Shown here piece after piece: positions 54,383 to 63,477 of a stretch of DNA of 64,000 bases; the stretch's first letter is position 1; every line of letters starts with the position of its first letter. Position numbers and translations under genes: made by a program. Below the pieces are notes generated by a model, which saw only the letters and a list, made by a program, of their open reading frames with translations, did no database searches and had not been told where the DNA came from. The stretch covers positions 3,977,001 to 4,041,000 of the forward strand of contig NZ_LT629705.1 in NCBI RefSeq assembly GCF_900103875.1, read 5' to 3'. Origin of the DNA: Pseudomonas arsenicoxydans. Its GTDB lineage: Bacteria > Pseudomonadota > Gammaproteobacteria > Pseudomonadales > Pseudomonadaceae.

Positions 54383-56211
54383 CGATCTTTCTCCGAAGAT
54401 TTCAGCCACCACGCGGACAGCCCCAGAGTGTAGGGCGGCGTGGTGACGAAGGCGAACCGGTTGCGGTAGGCCAGGCGGTGATAATTGAGGTACCAGTTGG
54501 GAATCATGTAGTGCTGCCACAGCAGTACACGGTCCAGGGCTTTGCCGGCGGCGACTTGCTCATCGCGTGTTTGGGCGGCGAGCAACTGTTCGAGCAAGTG
54601 ATCGACCACCGGGTTGGCGATACCGGCATAGTTTTTACTGCCCTTGACCCCGACCTGGCTGGAATGGAAATACTGCCATTGTTCCAGCCCCGGGCTGAGG
54701 GTCTGGTTCAAGGTCATGAGGATCATGTCGAAATCGAACTGATCCAGGCGTTGTTTGTACTGGGCGCGGTCGACCGTGCGCAGCCGCGCGTCGACGCCTA
54801 TGCTGGCGAGGTTCTCGACATAAGGCTGAAGGATGCGTTCCAGGTTCGGGTTGACCAGCAGTATCTCGAGCCTGAGTGGCTGACCCTTGGCGTTCTCGAT
54901 CCGTTGGCCATTGAGTTTCCAGCCGGCCTCTGCGAGTAGCGCCAGGGCCTTTCGCATAGTTTCCCGGGGGATGCCGCGCCCTTCGGTCTCAGGCAGGCTG
55001 AACGGCTCGGTGAAAAGCTTGGCGGGCAATTGATCGCGATAGGGCTTGAGCATCAGCCATTCGTGCCCGATCGGAAGCCCGGAGGCAGAGAATTCACTGT
55101 TGGGGTAATAACTCAAGGCGCGCTTGTAAGCACCGCTGAACAGCGTGCGGTTGGTCCACTCGAAATCGAACATCAGCCCCAGCGCTTCACGGACCTTGCT
55201 ATCGGCAAAGGTCGGGCGGCGGCTGTTCATGAACAGGCCTTGGGTCTGGGTCGGGATCTGGTGCGGGATCTGCGCCTTGATCACGTCCCCGCGAGTGATG
55301 GCCGGAAAGTTGTAACCGTTATCCCAATTCTTGGCCTGGTGCTCGATGTAGATGTCGAATTCGCCAGCCTTGAAAGCTTCGAAGGCCACATCGCTGTCGC
55401 GGTAGAACTCGACTTCCATGCGATCGACGTTGTACTTGCCACGATTGACCGCCAGGTCCTTGCCCCAGTAATCCTTGACCCGTTCGAAAACGATTTGACG
55501 TCCAGGCGTGACCGAGGTGATGCGGTACGGGCCGCTGCCCAGTGGCGGTTCGAAGGTGGTGGCCTTGAAATCGCGACCTTTCCAGTAATGCTGGGGCAGC
55601 ACCGGTAACTCGCCCATGCGCAGGATCTGCAACGGATTGCCGGCGCGCTTGAAAACAAAACGGATGCGCTGCGGATTGAGGATGTCGACCCGCGATACTT
55701 CCTGAAGGCTGGTGCGGTATTGCGGATGACCTTCCTTGAGCAGCAAACGGTAGGAGAACGCCACGTCGTAGGCAGTAATCGGTGTGCCATCGTGGAACCG
55801 TGCCTCGGGGCGCAGGTTGAACACCACCCAGCTGCGGTCTTCGCTGTATTCCACCGATTGGGCAATCAGGCCATAACTGGAGGTCGGCTCGTCGCCGGAC
55901 GGTGCGTACTGGCCGGTGCCGACCATCAACGGTTCGTTGAGCTCGTTGATGCCGTATTGCAGGAAATTGGGGGTGGAAACCGGGCTTGAACCCTTGAACG
56001 TGTAGGGATTGAGCGTATCGAAGGTGCCAAACGCCATCACCCGCAACGTACCGCCCTTGGGCGCTTGCGGGTTGACCCAGTCGAAGTGGGTAAATCTGGC
56101 CGGGTACTTGAGCGTGCCGAACTGCGCATAACCGTGGCTTTCGCTGATCGTCGCGCTTGCGGTGGAGCTCAAGGCCAGGCTGATCAGGAGCAGGAGGAGG
56201 GGACGCTTCAA
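54379..56211 (-). CDS. nppA1: Peptide-binding periplasmic protein 1 (NppA1/YejA type)
   Basis: The 610-residue protein has a signal peptide (LLLLLISLALSSTASA, cleavage near 20) and is closely similar in layout to NppA2: THFDWVNPQAPKGGTLRV, FGTFDTLNPYTFKG, and DRSWVVFNLRPEARFHDGTP (about 130-149). As first gene of the operon it should be the most expressed. In P. aeruginosa, the syntenic pair supports import of peptidyl-nucleoside antibiotics and peptides; that role is transferred here by family and gene order. Confidence 0.93.
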   Translation of the reverse strand: MKRPLLLLLISLALSSTASATISESHGYAQFGTLKYPARFTHFDWVNPQAPKGGTLRVMAFGTFDTLNPYTFKGSSPVSTPNFLQYGINELNEPLMVGTGQYAPSGDEPTSSYGLIAQSVEYSEDRSWVVFNLRPEARFHDGTPITAYDVAFSYRLLLKEGHPQYRTSLQEVSRVDILNPQRIRFVFKRAGNPLQILRMGELPVLPQHYWKGRDFKATTFEPPLGSGPYRITSVTPGRQIVFERVKDYWGKDLAVNRGKYNVDRMEVEFYRDSDVAFEAFKAGEFDIYIEHQAKNWDNGYNFPAITRGDVIKAQIPHQIPTQTQGLFMNSRRPTFADSKVREALGLMFDFEWTNRTLFSGAYKRALSYYPNSEFSASGLPIGHEWLMLKPYRDQLPAKLFTEPFSLPETEGRGIPRETMRKALALLAEAGWKLNGQRIENAKGQPLRLEILLVNPNLERILQPYVENLASIGVDARLRTVDRAQYKQRLDQFDFDMILMTLNQTLSPGLEQWQYFHSSQVGVKGSKNYAGIANPVVDHLLEQLLAAQTRDEQVAAGKALDRVLLWQHYMIPNWYLNYHRLAYRNRFAFVTTPPYTLGLSAWWLKSSEKDR

Positions 56212-56380
56212 GTCAGAGATCCGATCCAGGCGGCTTGGGCTTTGTGGGCCGTACAGTAACAGCTTGTATCGACAGGAAAAAGACAGGGGGTTAATGCGCT
56301 GTTAATGGTGGACTGGACAGCCGTGCGGATCGCAGATCCTGTGGGAGCGGACTTTCCTGAAAACCCGATCAGCAGGCATA

Positions 56381-56402
56381 AAAAACCCCTGAAATCAGGG
56401 GC
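56381..56402 (-). terminator. Terminator downstream of mltD
   Basis: CCCCTGA-AA-TCAGGGG (56386-56401) is preceded on the plus strand by five A, i.e. a T-run follows on the minus strand. It lies just past the mltD stop at 56409 and ends that transcript. Confidence 0.85.
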
Positions 56403-56408
56403 CCATTC

Positions 56409-57863
56409 TTAGCGTGGCGACGCAACCGTCAGCATCTGCCCCGGCTTCAGCGCCTGGCCGACCCGAGGGTTCCAGCGCTTGAGGTGTTGCATTTCAACGT
56501 TGAAACGTTTGGCAACCATATACAGCGAGTCGCCTTGCTGAACCTTGTATTGGGTCGGCGGTTTTGCCTTGGCGGCCTTGCTGCCGTTTTTGCTGTTCGC
56601 CGCCACGACCGTGTTGACACGACCGCCGCTGCGCTTGGTGGTGTCCTGCATCACCAGTGTCTGACCCACCTTGAGGTCCTTGCCGCTCATCTTGTTCCAG
56701 CGCTGCAGGTCCTTGACGTCGACCTTGTTGGCCTTGGCGATGGCCGCGAGGTTGTCGCCACGTTTGACCCGGTAGGCGCGCTTGAGGCTGGCGACTTCGG
56801 ACTCGTCGGCGCCTTCAAAGACCGGCTTGAACGATTTCTTGCTGATCAGCTCTTCAGGACGCATGGTCGACAGGCTGGCGGTCAGCAACTGTGCCTTGGA
56901 CGTCGGCACCAGCAAATGCTGGGGGCCGTCGATGGTCGTACGTTGCTTGAACGCCGGGTTGAGCTGAAACAGTTCGTCCTCGTCGATGTTGGCCACCGCG
57001 GCAACCTTGGACAGGTCCATGCGCTGATTGATTTCGACGACCTGGAAATACGGTGCGTTGGCGATCGGGTTGAGATTCACGCCGTAGGCTTCGGGAGCCA
57101 GTACGACCTGCGACAGGGCGAGCAGCTTCGGCACATAGGCCTGGGTTTCGGCTGGCAGTGGCAGGTTCCAGTAATCGGTTGGCAAGCCGAGCTTTTCGTT
57201 GCGCTCGATGGCGCGGCTGACAGTGCCTTCACCGGCATTGTAGGCGGCGAGGGCGAGCAACCAGTCACCGTTGAACATGTCGTGCAGGCGGGTCAGGTAA
57301 TCCATGGCCGCTGTCGTTGAGGCGGTAATGTCGCGGCGGCCATCGTAGAAACGGGTTTGACGCAGGTTGTAGTAACGCCCGGTGGACGGGATGAATTGCC
57401 AAAGACCCACCGCGTCGGCCCGGGAATAGGCCATCGGGTTGTAGGCGCTTTCAATCACGGGCAGCAGCGCCAGTTCCAGCGGCATGTTGCGTTCTTCAAG
57501 GCGTTCGATGATGTAGTGAATGTAGAGGCTGCCGCGTTCACCGGCGTTTTCGAGGAAGGACGGATTACTGGCGAACCACAGGCGCTGTTGCTCGATACGC
57601 GGGTTGACGCCCAGGCCGTCCTGCAACTGGAAGCCCTGGCGCATGCGCTCCCAGACGTCCTGTGGTACTTGCGGTGTTGGTTTTTCGCTGAGCCAGATGG
57701 GTTTCTGCTTGGCTCGCGCGGCGATATTCGGAGTGTGTGTCGCTTCGGTCTGCGGCACATGGCTGGAACAGCCCGCCAGAGTGGCGGACACAGCCACCGC
57801 TATGGCTTGAGCCAAGCGGGTCAATGCGTCTGAATTGATGGCTTTACGAATAGATGACGACAT
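56409..57863 (-). CDS. mltD: Membrane-bound lytic murein transglycosylase D
   Basis: The 484-residue lipoprotein has a signal ending in a lipobox LAGC (about 26-29), an SLT-type catalytic domain with the key Glu in PVIESAYNPMAYS (about 136) and AYNAGEGTVSRAI, and two LysM modules near the C-terminus (VKRGDNLAAIAKANKVDV about 372; VQQGDSLYMVAKRFNVEM about 437). It cleaves peptidoglycan glycan strands to 1,6-anhydro products at the outer membrane. A longer frame from TTG at 57887 is possible, but ATG 57863 places the signal peptide normally. Confidence 0.94.
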   Translation of the reverse strand: MSSSIRKAINSDALTRLAQAIAVAVSATLAGCSSHVPQTEATHTPNIAARAKQKPIWLSEKPTPQVPQDVWERMRQGFQLQDGLGVNPRIEQQRLWFASNPSFLENAGERGSLYIHYIIERLEERNMPLELALLPVIESAYNPMAYSRADAVGLWQFIPSTGRYYNLRQTRFYDGRRDITASTTAAMDYLTRLHDMFNGDWLLALAAYNAGEGTVSRAIERNEKLGLPTDYWNLPLPAETQAYVPKLLALSQVVLAPEAYGVNLNPIANAPYFQVVEINQRMDLSKVAAVANIDEDELFQLNPAFKQRTTIDGPQHLLVPTSKAQLLTASLSTMRPEELISKKSFKPVFEGADESEVASLKRAYRVKRGDNLAAIAKANKVDVKDLQRWNKMSGKDLKVGQTLVMQDTTKRSGGRVNTVVAANSKNGSKAAKAKPPTQYKVQQGDSLYMVAKRFNVEMQHLKRWNPRVGQALKPGQMLTVASPR

Positions 57864-57962
57864 TGGCTGGAAGTAAGTTCCGGGCAAAAATGTCGGGCGA
57901 TTCTAGAAAGCGTACCCCCTGCGGTCAACCATTCAGAATTTTTGTACCAATAGATAGCCTGC

Positions 57963-58730
57963 TTAGAACTTATCTTTCCACGCCCGCAAGGCAGCAAAAA
58001 CCGCACTCGGAGCCCGGTTATCGGTTCCATTCCGTTCGTCCACTTTTTCTTTAACGGATGTTTCGTCGACTCGCAAAAACGGATTGGTAAGCTTTTCAAG
58101 CGCCAGAGTAGAGGGCAGCGTCATGATTCCGGCTTCACGTTGTGCGGTGACTTTTTCCAGACGTGCGGTGGTGTCCGGATTACCCGGTTCGACCGCTGCG
58201 GCGAATTTCAGATTGCTCAGGGTGTATTCGTGGGTGCAGTAGACCAGCGTATCCTCCGGCAGCGCGGCAAGGCGCGACAGCGAGGTGTGCATTTGCTCAG
58301 GCGTGCCTTCGAACAGGCGCCCGCAACCGGCGGCAAACAAGGTATCGCCGCAGAACAGCAGCCCGTGATGGTAATAGGCAATATGTCCCAACGTGTGGCC
58401 GGGCACGGCGAAGATGTCGAAGTCCAGGCCGAGCACGCTGACGCGGTCATTGTCCTTGAGCGCCACGTCCCGCGCCGGGATGGTTTCGCTGGCGGGGCCA
58501 TAGACGGTCGCGTCTGTCGCTTTTTTCAGCTGCTCGACACCGCCGACATGATCATGATGGTGATGAGTGATCAGAATATCGCTCAATACCCATCCCGGAT
58601 GCGCCGCCAGCCAGGCTTGCACGGGCGCGGCATCGCCGGGATCGACCACCGCACAGCGCTGGGTGCGATGGTCTTGTAACAACCAGATGTAGTTGTCGGT
58701 GAAGGCGGGCAGGGCACTGATCTGTATCAT
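57963..58730 (-). CDS. gloB: Hydroxyacylglutathione hydrolase (glyoxalase II)
   Basis: The 255-residue metallo-beta-lactamase-fold enzyme has the zinc motif [10 protein letters not shown] (about 54-63), a later metal ligand His in [15 protein letters not shown] (about 111) and [15 protein letters not shown] with Asp (about 129-143). It hydrolyses S-lactoylglutathione to D-lactate and glutathione, the second step of methylglyoxal detoxification. The frame is open 37 codons upstream, but the ATG at 58730 ([10 protein letters not shown]) is the family start. It is divergent from the methyltransferase at 58796, as in P. aeruginosa by my recollection. Confidence 0.95.
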   Translation of the reverse strand: MIQISALPAFTDNYIWLLQDHRTQRCAVVDPGDAAPVQAWLAAHPGWVLSDILITHHHHDHVGGVEQLKKATDATVYGPASETIPARDVALKDNDRVSVLGLDFDIFAVPGHTLGHIAYYHHGLLFCGDTLFAAGCGRLFEGTPEQMHTSLSRLAALPEDTLVYCTHEYTLSNLKFAAAVEPGNPDTTARLEKVTAQREAGIMTLPSTLALEKLTNPFLRVDETSVKEKVDERNGTDNRAPSAVFAALRAWKDKF

Positions 58731-58795
58731 CGTCGGATTCGCCAAGCGGAAAACAATGGCGCATCTTAGAACTTCCTGGCGCGTTGGAGAATGCA

Positions 58796-59554
58796 ATGAC
58801 CGATAAAGCGTTCGCTCAGGCCGATCCTGAGTGGCTGACATTGATCAGCGCGGCCCGTGAATGGCTGTCCGGCCCCATTGGGCAATTTCTGCTGGACGAA
58901 GAGCGGCGCATGCTCGAAGACGAGTTGGGGCGCTTCTTCGGCGGCTACCTGGTGCATTACGGTCCGTCGGCCCAGACGCCGCCGTCGGCGCCTCAGGTGC
59001 AGCGCAATGTGCGGCTTGGCGCACCATTGCCGGGCGTCGAGATCGTCTGCGAAGAGCAGGCCTGGCCATTGAGCGAGCATGCCGCTGACGTGGTGGTGTT
59101 GCAGCACGGGCTGGATTTCTGTCTGTCGCCCCACGGCCTTCTGCGTGAAGCGGCCAGCAGCGTGCGGCCCGGCGGGCATTTGCTGATCATCGGAATCAAT
59201 CCCTGGAGCACGTGGGGCCTGCGCCATGTGTTCGCTCACGATGGTTTGCGCAAGGCTCGCTGCATCTCGCCGTCGCGGGTCGGTGACTGGTTGAACCTGC
59301 TGGGCTTCGCGCTGGAGAAACGCCGCTTCGGGTGCTATCGTCCGCCGCTTGCGTCACCCGCCTGGCAGGCTCGTCTGGCTGGCTGGGAGCGCAAGGCCGG
59401 TGACTGGCAACTGTCGGGTGGCGGCTTCTATTTATTGGTTGCGCGCAAGATCGTGGTGGGCTTGCGGCCGCTGCGTCAGGAACGGCGCGAACCGATGGGC
59501 AAGCTGATTCCGTTGCCGATGGCCAAGGTCAATCGCCGCCGCATCGACCCGTAA
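58796..59554 (+). CDS. SAM-dependent methyltransferase-like protein next to gloB/rnhA
   Basis: The 252-residue protein resembles type 11 methyltransferases. The typical N-terminal glycine-rich SAM loop is weak, but [20 protein letters not shown] and [20 protein letters not shown] (about 100-150) match the motif III region. The substrate is unknown. It is conserved between gloB and rnhA in pseudomonads, and the arrangement gloB-methyltransferase-rnhA-dnaQ is shared with other gammaproteobacteria. The ATG at 58796 has GGAG 7 nt upstream; an upstream TTG at 58784 is the alternative start. Confidence 0.85.
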   Translation: MTDKAFAQADPEWLTLISAAREWLSGPIGQFLLDEERRMLEDELGRFFGGYLVHYGPSAQTPPSAPQVQRNVRLGAPLPGVEIVCEEQAWPLSEHAADVVVLQHGLDFCLSPHGLLREAASSVRPGGHLLIIGINPWSTWGLRHVFAHDGLRKARCISPSRVGDWLNLLGFALEKRRFGCYRPPLASPAWQARLAGWERKAGDWQLSGGGFYLLVARKIVVGLRPLRQERREPMGKLIPLPMAKVNRRRIDP

Positions 59555-59646
59555 TACACACTTTATTTTCCCGGCCGGACATGTTCCGGCCTCGGGCATC
59601 GTCGGTCACCGATCGGCGGGCCACCGCATTTTCTGGATAGATTGGC

Positions 59647-60099
59647 ATGAGCGATAGCGTAGAACTCTTCACCGATGGCGCCTGCAAAGGCAACCCTGGT
59701 CCAGGCGGCTGGGGCGCACTGCTGGTGTGCAAGGGCGTTGAAAAGGAGCTGTGGGGTGGCGAAGCCAACACCACCAACAACCGCATGGAGTTGATGGGCG
59801 CGATCCGTGGCCTTGAAGAGCTCAAACGCTCCTGCGACGTCCTGCTGGTGACTGACTCGCAATACGTGATGAAAGGCATCAACGAGTGGATGGACAACTG
59901 GAAGAAGCGCGGCTGGAAAACTGCCGCGAAAGAACCGGTTAAAAATGCCGATCTGTGGAAACTGCTGGATGAACAGGTCAATCGCCACAACGTCACCTGG
60001 AAATGGGTGCGCGGGCACATCGGTCATCACGGCAACGAACGCGCGGACCAATTGGCTAACCGTGGCGTGGATGAAGTGCGCGGCTACAAACAGGCCTGA
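59647..60099 (+). CDS. rnhA: Ribonuclease HI
   Basis: The 150-residue enzyme shows all catalytic carboxylates of bacterial RNase HI: Asp in [15 protein letters not shown] (about 10), Glu in [10 protein letters not shown] (about 48), Asp in [13 protein letters not shown] (about 70), and His/Asp in [13 protein letters not shown] (about 124-134). It cuts the RNA strand of RNA-DNA hybrids during replication and R-loop removal. It lies upstream of dnaQ, the classical arrangement, but here the two are separated by a large REP-type inverted repeat. Confidence 0.97.
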   Translation: MSDSVELFTDGACKGNPGPGGWGALLVCKGVEKELWGGEANTTNNRMELMGAIRGLEELKRSCDVLLVTDSQYVMKGINEWMDNWKKRGWKTAAKEPVKNADLWKLLDEQVNRHNVTWKWVRGHIGHHGNERADQLANRGVDEVRGYKQA

Positions 60100-60120
60100 C
60101 CCCAACTCCTGTGGGAGCTG

Positions 60121-60222
60121 TGTAGGAGCTGTCGAGTGCAACGAGGCTGCGATCTTTTGATCTTGATTTTAAAAAGACGAGATCAAAAGATCGCAGCCTC
60201 GTTGCACTCGACAGCTCCTACA
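60121..60222. repeat. REP-type inverted repeat pair with 43-nt arms
   Basis: The arms 60121-60163 and 60180-60222 are perfect reverse complements over 43 nt, around a 16-nt A/T-rich loop (60164-60179). The sequence resembles the Pseudomonas REPIN/BIME elements (GGAGCTGTCGAGTGCAACGA start, GCTGCGATCTTTTGATC end). A third, partial copy of the outer part (CTCCTGTGGGAGCTG) lies directly before it. It separates rnhA from dnaQ. Confidence 0.88.
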
Positions 60223-60320
60223 AGGGGCATATTCACGGCATCAAGACGCCAGTCACCTGGCGGCGCGGCGTGTTAACATCGCCGCTTTTGCACGAATGAC
60301 CCGTTGAGAGCTGAGCACTG

Positions 60321-61079
60321 ATGGCCACCAGATCCGTTGTACTCGATACCGAAACCACCGGCATGCCGGTGACCGACGGCCACCGGATTATCGAAATCGG
60401 TTGTGTCGAGTTGATCGGTCGGCGCCTGACCGGCCGGCATTTCCATGTTTACCTGCAACCGGATCGCGAGAGTGACGAAGGCGCGATTGGCGTCCACGGC
60501 ATCACCAACGAATTCCTGGTGGGCAAGCCGCGATTCAGTGAGGTGGCCGATGAGTTCTTCGAATTCATCAAGGGCGCACAGCTGATCATCCATAACGCGG
60601 CGTTCGACGTTGGTTTCATCAACAACGAATTCGCCTTGATGGGCCAGCACGATCGTGCGGACATCACCCAACACTGCTCGATCCTCGACACCCTGATGAT
60701 GGCCCGGGAACGTCACCCGGGACAGCGCAACAGCCTCGACGCATTGTGCAAACGTTACGGCGTCGACAACTCCGGCCGTGAACTGCACGGCGCCTTGCTC
60801 GACTCCGAGATTCTTGCCGACGTTTACCTGACCATGACCGGTGGCCAGACCAGCCTGTCGCTGGCCGGTAATGCGTCCGATGGTAACGGCTCGGGTGAAG
60901 GTGCGGACAACTCCGCCACCGAAATCCGCCGTTTGCCGGCCGATCGCCAACCCACCCGCATCATCCGCGCCAGCGAAGATGATCTGGCCCGGCACGTGGC
61001 GCGTCTGGAAGCGATTGCCAAGGCTGCCGGGGCTCCGTCGCTGTGGCAGCAACTGGCCGAGGCCAAGGCTCAGGCCTGA
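60321..61079 (+). CDS. dnaQ: DNA polymerase III epsilon subunit (3'-5' proofreading exonuclease)
   Basis: The 252-residue protein has the DEDDh exonuclease motifs: ExoI SVVLDTETTGM with Asp and Glu (about 5-15), ExoII region LIIHNAAFDVGFINNE (about 91-106) with Asp, and ExoIII with the catalytic His and Asp in GRELHGALLDSEILADVYL (about 152-170). A flexible tail (about 185-252) rich in Ser/Ala/Gln should bind the polymerase alpha subunit. It proofreads replication. It is followed by ldcA. Confidence 0.97.
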   Translation: MATRSVVLDTETTGMPVTDGHRIIEIGCVELIGRRLTGRHFHVYLQPDRESDEGAIGVHGITNEFLVGKPRFSEVADEFFEFIKGAQLIIHNAAFDVGFINNEFALMGQHDRADITQHCSILDTLMMARERHPGQRNSLDALCKRYGVDNSGRELHGALLDSEILADVYLTMTGGQTSLSLAGNASDGNGSGEGADNSATEIRRLPADRQPTRIIRASEDDLARHVARLEAIAKAAGAPSLWQQLAEAKAQA

Positions 61080-61207
61080 ATTGCTGGCCACATGATGGTG
61101 CGCCGGTTGACCCGCTTCGGGGCATCGGCGCTCGCCACATGCGCTTGAACCCTCTACCCTGAGGTTATTGGCAGGCCGCGGCCTGCAGCCTCAGGACACT
61201 GAGCCTC

Positions 61208-63463
61208 ATGTATAAAGATTTGAAATTTCCGGTCCTGATCGTCCACCGCGACATCAAGGCCGACACTGTCGCTGGTGACCGCGTGCGAGGCATCGCCCGG
61301 GAACTGGAGCAGGAAGGCTTCAGCATCGTTTCGGCCGTGGATTACGCCGAGGGACGGCTAGTCGCTTCGACCCATCACGGTCTCTCCTGCATGTTGATTG
61401 CCGCCGAAGACGCCAGTACCCATTCGCATTTGTTACACAATATGGCGGAGCTTATCGGCCTCGCGCGGGTGCGTGCGCCGGACCTGCCGATCTTCGCCCT
61501 GGGTGAGCAGGTGACGCTGGAGAACGCTCCGGCCGACGCCATGGCCGAACTCAATCAGCTGCGCGGCATTCTTTACCTGTTCGAAGACACCGTGCCGTTT
61601 CTCGCCCGGCAAGTGGCCCGGGCCGCCCGCAAATACCTTGATGGTTTGCTCCCGCCTTTTTTCAAGGCGCTGGTGCAGCACACGGCTGACTCCAATTATT
61701 CCTGGCACACGCCTGGCCATGGCGGCGGAGTGGCGTATCACAAGAGTCCGGTCGGGCAGGCGTTTCACCAGTTTTTCGGCGAGAACACCCTGCGTTCAGA
61801 CCTGTCGGTCTCGGTGCCGGAACTGGGTTCTTTGCTCGATCACACTGGCCCACTGGCCGAGGCCGAAGCGCGAGCTGCACGCAATTTCGGCGCTGATCAC
61901 ACCTTTTTCGTGATCAATGGCACCTCAACCGCCAATAAGATCGTCTGGCATTCGATGGTCGCTCGCGATGATCTGGTGCTGGTGGACCGCAACTGCCACA
62001 AGTCGGTGTTGCACTCGATCATCATGACCGGCGCGATCCCGCTGTACCTGTGCCCGGAACGCAATGAACTGGGGATCATCGGCCCGATCCCGCTGAGCGA
62101 ATTCAGCCGCGAATCGATCCAGGCAAAAATCGACGCCAGCCCGCTGACCAAGGGCCGAGCGCCCAAGGTCAAGCTTGCGGTGGTGACCAATTCGACCTAT
62201 GACGGCCTCTGTTACAACGCCGAGCTGATCAAGCAGCAGCTGGGCAACAGCGTCGAAGTCCTGCATTTCGACGAGGCCTGGTATGCCTACGCGGCGTTCC
62301 ATGAGTTTTTCGCCGGGCGTTACGGCATGGGCACCTCCCGTAGCGACGATGGCCCGCTGGTCTTCACCACTCATTCCACACACAAATTGCTGGCAGCGTT
62401 CAGTCAGGCCTCGATGATTCATGTCCAGGACGGCGGGGCGCGGCAACTGGACCGCGACCGTTTCAATGAAGCGTTCATGATGCACATCTCAACTTCGCCG
62501 CAGTACAGCATCATCGCGTCGCTGGACGTGGCATCGGCGATGATGGAAGGCCCGGCCGGGCGTTCGCTGTTGCAGGAAATGTTCGACGAGGCCCTGAGTT
62601 TTCGCCGGGCCCTGGCCAATCTGCGGCAACACATCGCGGCGGATGACTGGTGGTTTTCAATTTGGCAGCCGCCGTCGGTGGAAGGCATTGATCGCGTCGA
62701 GACCCAGGACTGGTTACTGCAACCTGACGCCGATTGGCATGGCTTTGGTGGTGTGACCGACGACTATGTCTTGCTTGATCCGATCAAAGTCACCCTGGTG
62801 ATGCCAGGGCTGACGGCAGGCGGCGCGCTGAGTGAGCGCGGGATTCCGGCGGCGGTCGTCAGCAAGTTCCTCTGGGAGCGTGGGCTGGTGGTCGAGAAGA
62901 CCGGGCTGTATTCATTCCTGGTGCTGTTCTCCATGGGCATCACCAAGGGTAAATGGAGCACGTTGCTCACCGAGTTGCTGGAGTTCAAGCGCAGTTATGA
63001 CGCCAACGTCAGTCTGGCGACGTGCCTGCCGTGCGTGGCGCAACAGAATGTCGCCCGTTATCAGGGCATGGGTTTGCGTGATTTGTGCGATCAACTGCAC
63101 GCCTGCTATCGCAGCAATGCCACGGCCAAACACCTCAAGCGCATGTACACCGTGTTGCCGGAAATCGCCATGAAGCCGGCTGACGCCTATGATCAATTGG
63201 TGCGGGGTGAAGTGGAGGCCGTGTCGATCGATGCGCTGGACGGACGGATCGCCGCAGTCATGCTGGTTCCGTATCCACCAGGCATTCCGCTGATCATGCC
63301 GGGCGAGCGGTTCACCGAGTCGACCCGATCGATCATCGATTACCTGTCGTTTGCTCGCACGTTCGACAGCAGCTTTCCCGGGTTTGTCGTTGATGTGCAT
63401 GGACTGCAACACGAAGACGAGGGCAATGGACGGCATTACACCGTTGATTGCATCAAGGAATGA
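61208..63463 (+). CDS. ldcA: Lysine/arginine/ornithine decarboxylase family (LdcA-type lysine decarboxylase)
   Basis: The 751-residue protein has an N-terminal wing domain (LIVHRDIKADTVAGDRVRG), a PLP core with HTPGHGGGVAYHKSP (about 172-186), FVINGTSTANKIVWHS (about 235) and the Schiff-base Lys in TTHSTHKLLAAFSQ (about 395), and a C-terminal domain. The length equals that of P. aeruginosa LdcA (PA1818) by my recollection, which opens arginine-induced lysine catabolism through cadaverine. Arginine or ornithine decarboxylase homologues look similar, so specificity is inferred by synteny with dnaQ. It lies 129 nt after dnaQ. Confidence 0.9.
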   Translation: MYKDLKFPVLIVHRDIKADTVAGDRVRGIARELEQEGFSIVSAVDYAEGRLVASTHHGLSCMLIAAEDASTHSHLLHNMAELIGLARVRAPDLPIFALGEQVTLENAPADAMAELNQLRGILYLFEDTVPFLARQVARAARKYLDGLLPPFFKALVQHTADSNYSWHTPGHGGGVAYHKSPVGQAFHQFFGENTLRSDLSVSVPELGSLLDHTGPLAEAEARAARNFGADHTFFVINGTSTANKIVWHSMVARDDLVLVDRNCHKSVLHSIIMTGAIPLYLCPERNELGIIGPIPLSEFSRESIQAKIDASPLTKGRAPKVKLAVVTNSTYDGLCYNAELIKQQLGNSVEVLHFDEAWYAYAAFHEFFAGRYGMGTSRSDDGPLVFTTHSTHKLLAAFSQASMIHVQDGGARQLDRDRFNEAFMMHISTSPQYSIIASLDVASAMMEGPAGRSLLQEMFDEALSFRRALANLRQHIAADDWWFSIWQPPSVEGIDRVETQDWLLQPDADWHGFGGVTDDYVLLDPIKVTLVMPGLTAGGALSERGIPAAVVSKFLWERGLVVEKTGLYSFLVLFSMGITKGKWSTLLTELLEFKRSYDANVSLATCLPCVAQQNVARYQGMGLRDLCDQLHACYRSNATAKHLKRMYTVLPEIAMKPADAYDQLVRGEVEAVSIDALDGRIAAVMLVPYPPGIPLIMPGERFTESTRSIIDYLSFARTFDSSFPGFVVDVHGLQHEDEGNGRHYTVDCIKE

Positions 63464-63477
63464 GGACCTTTCCCAGC

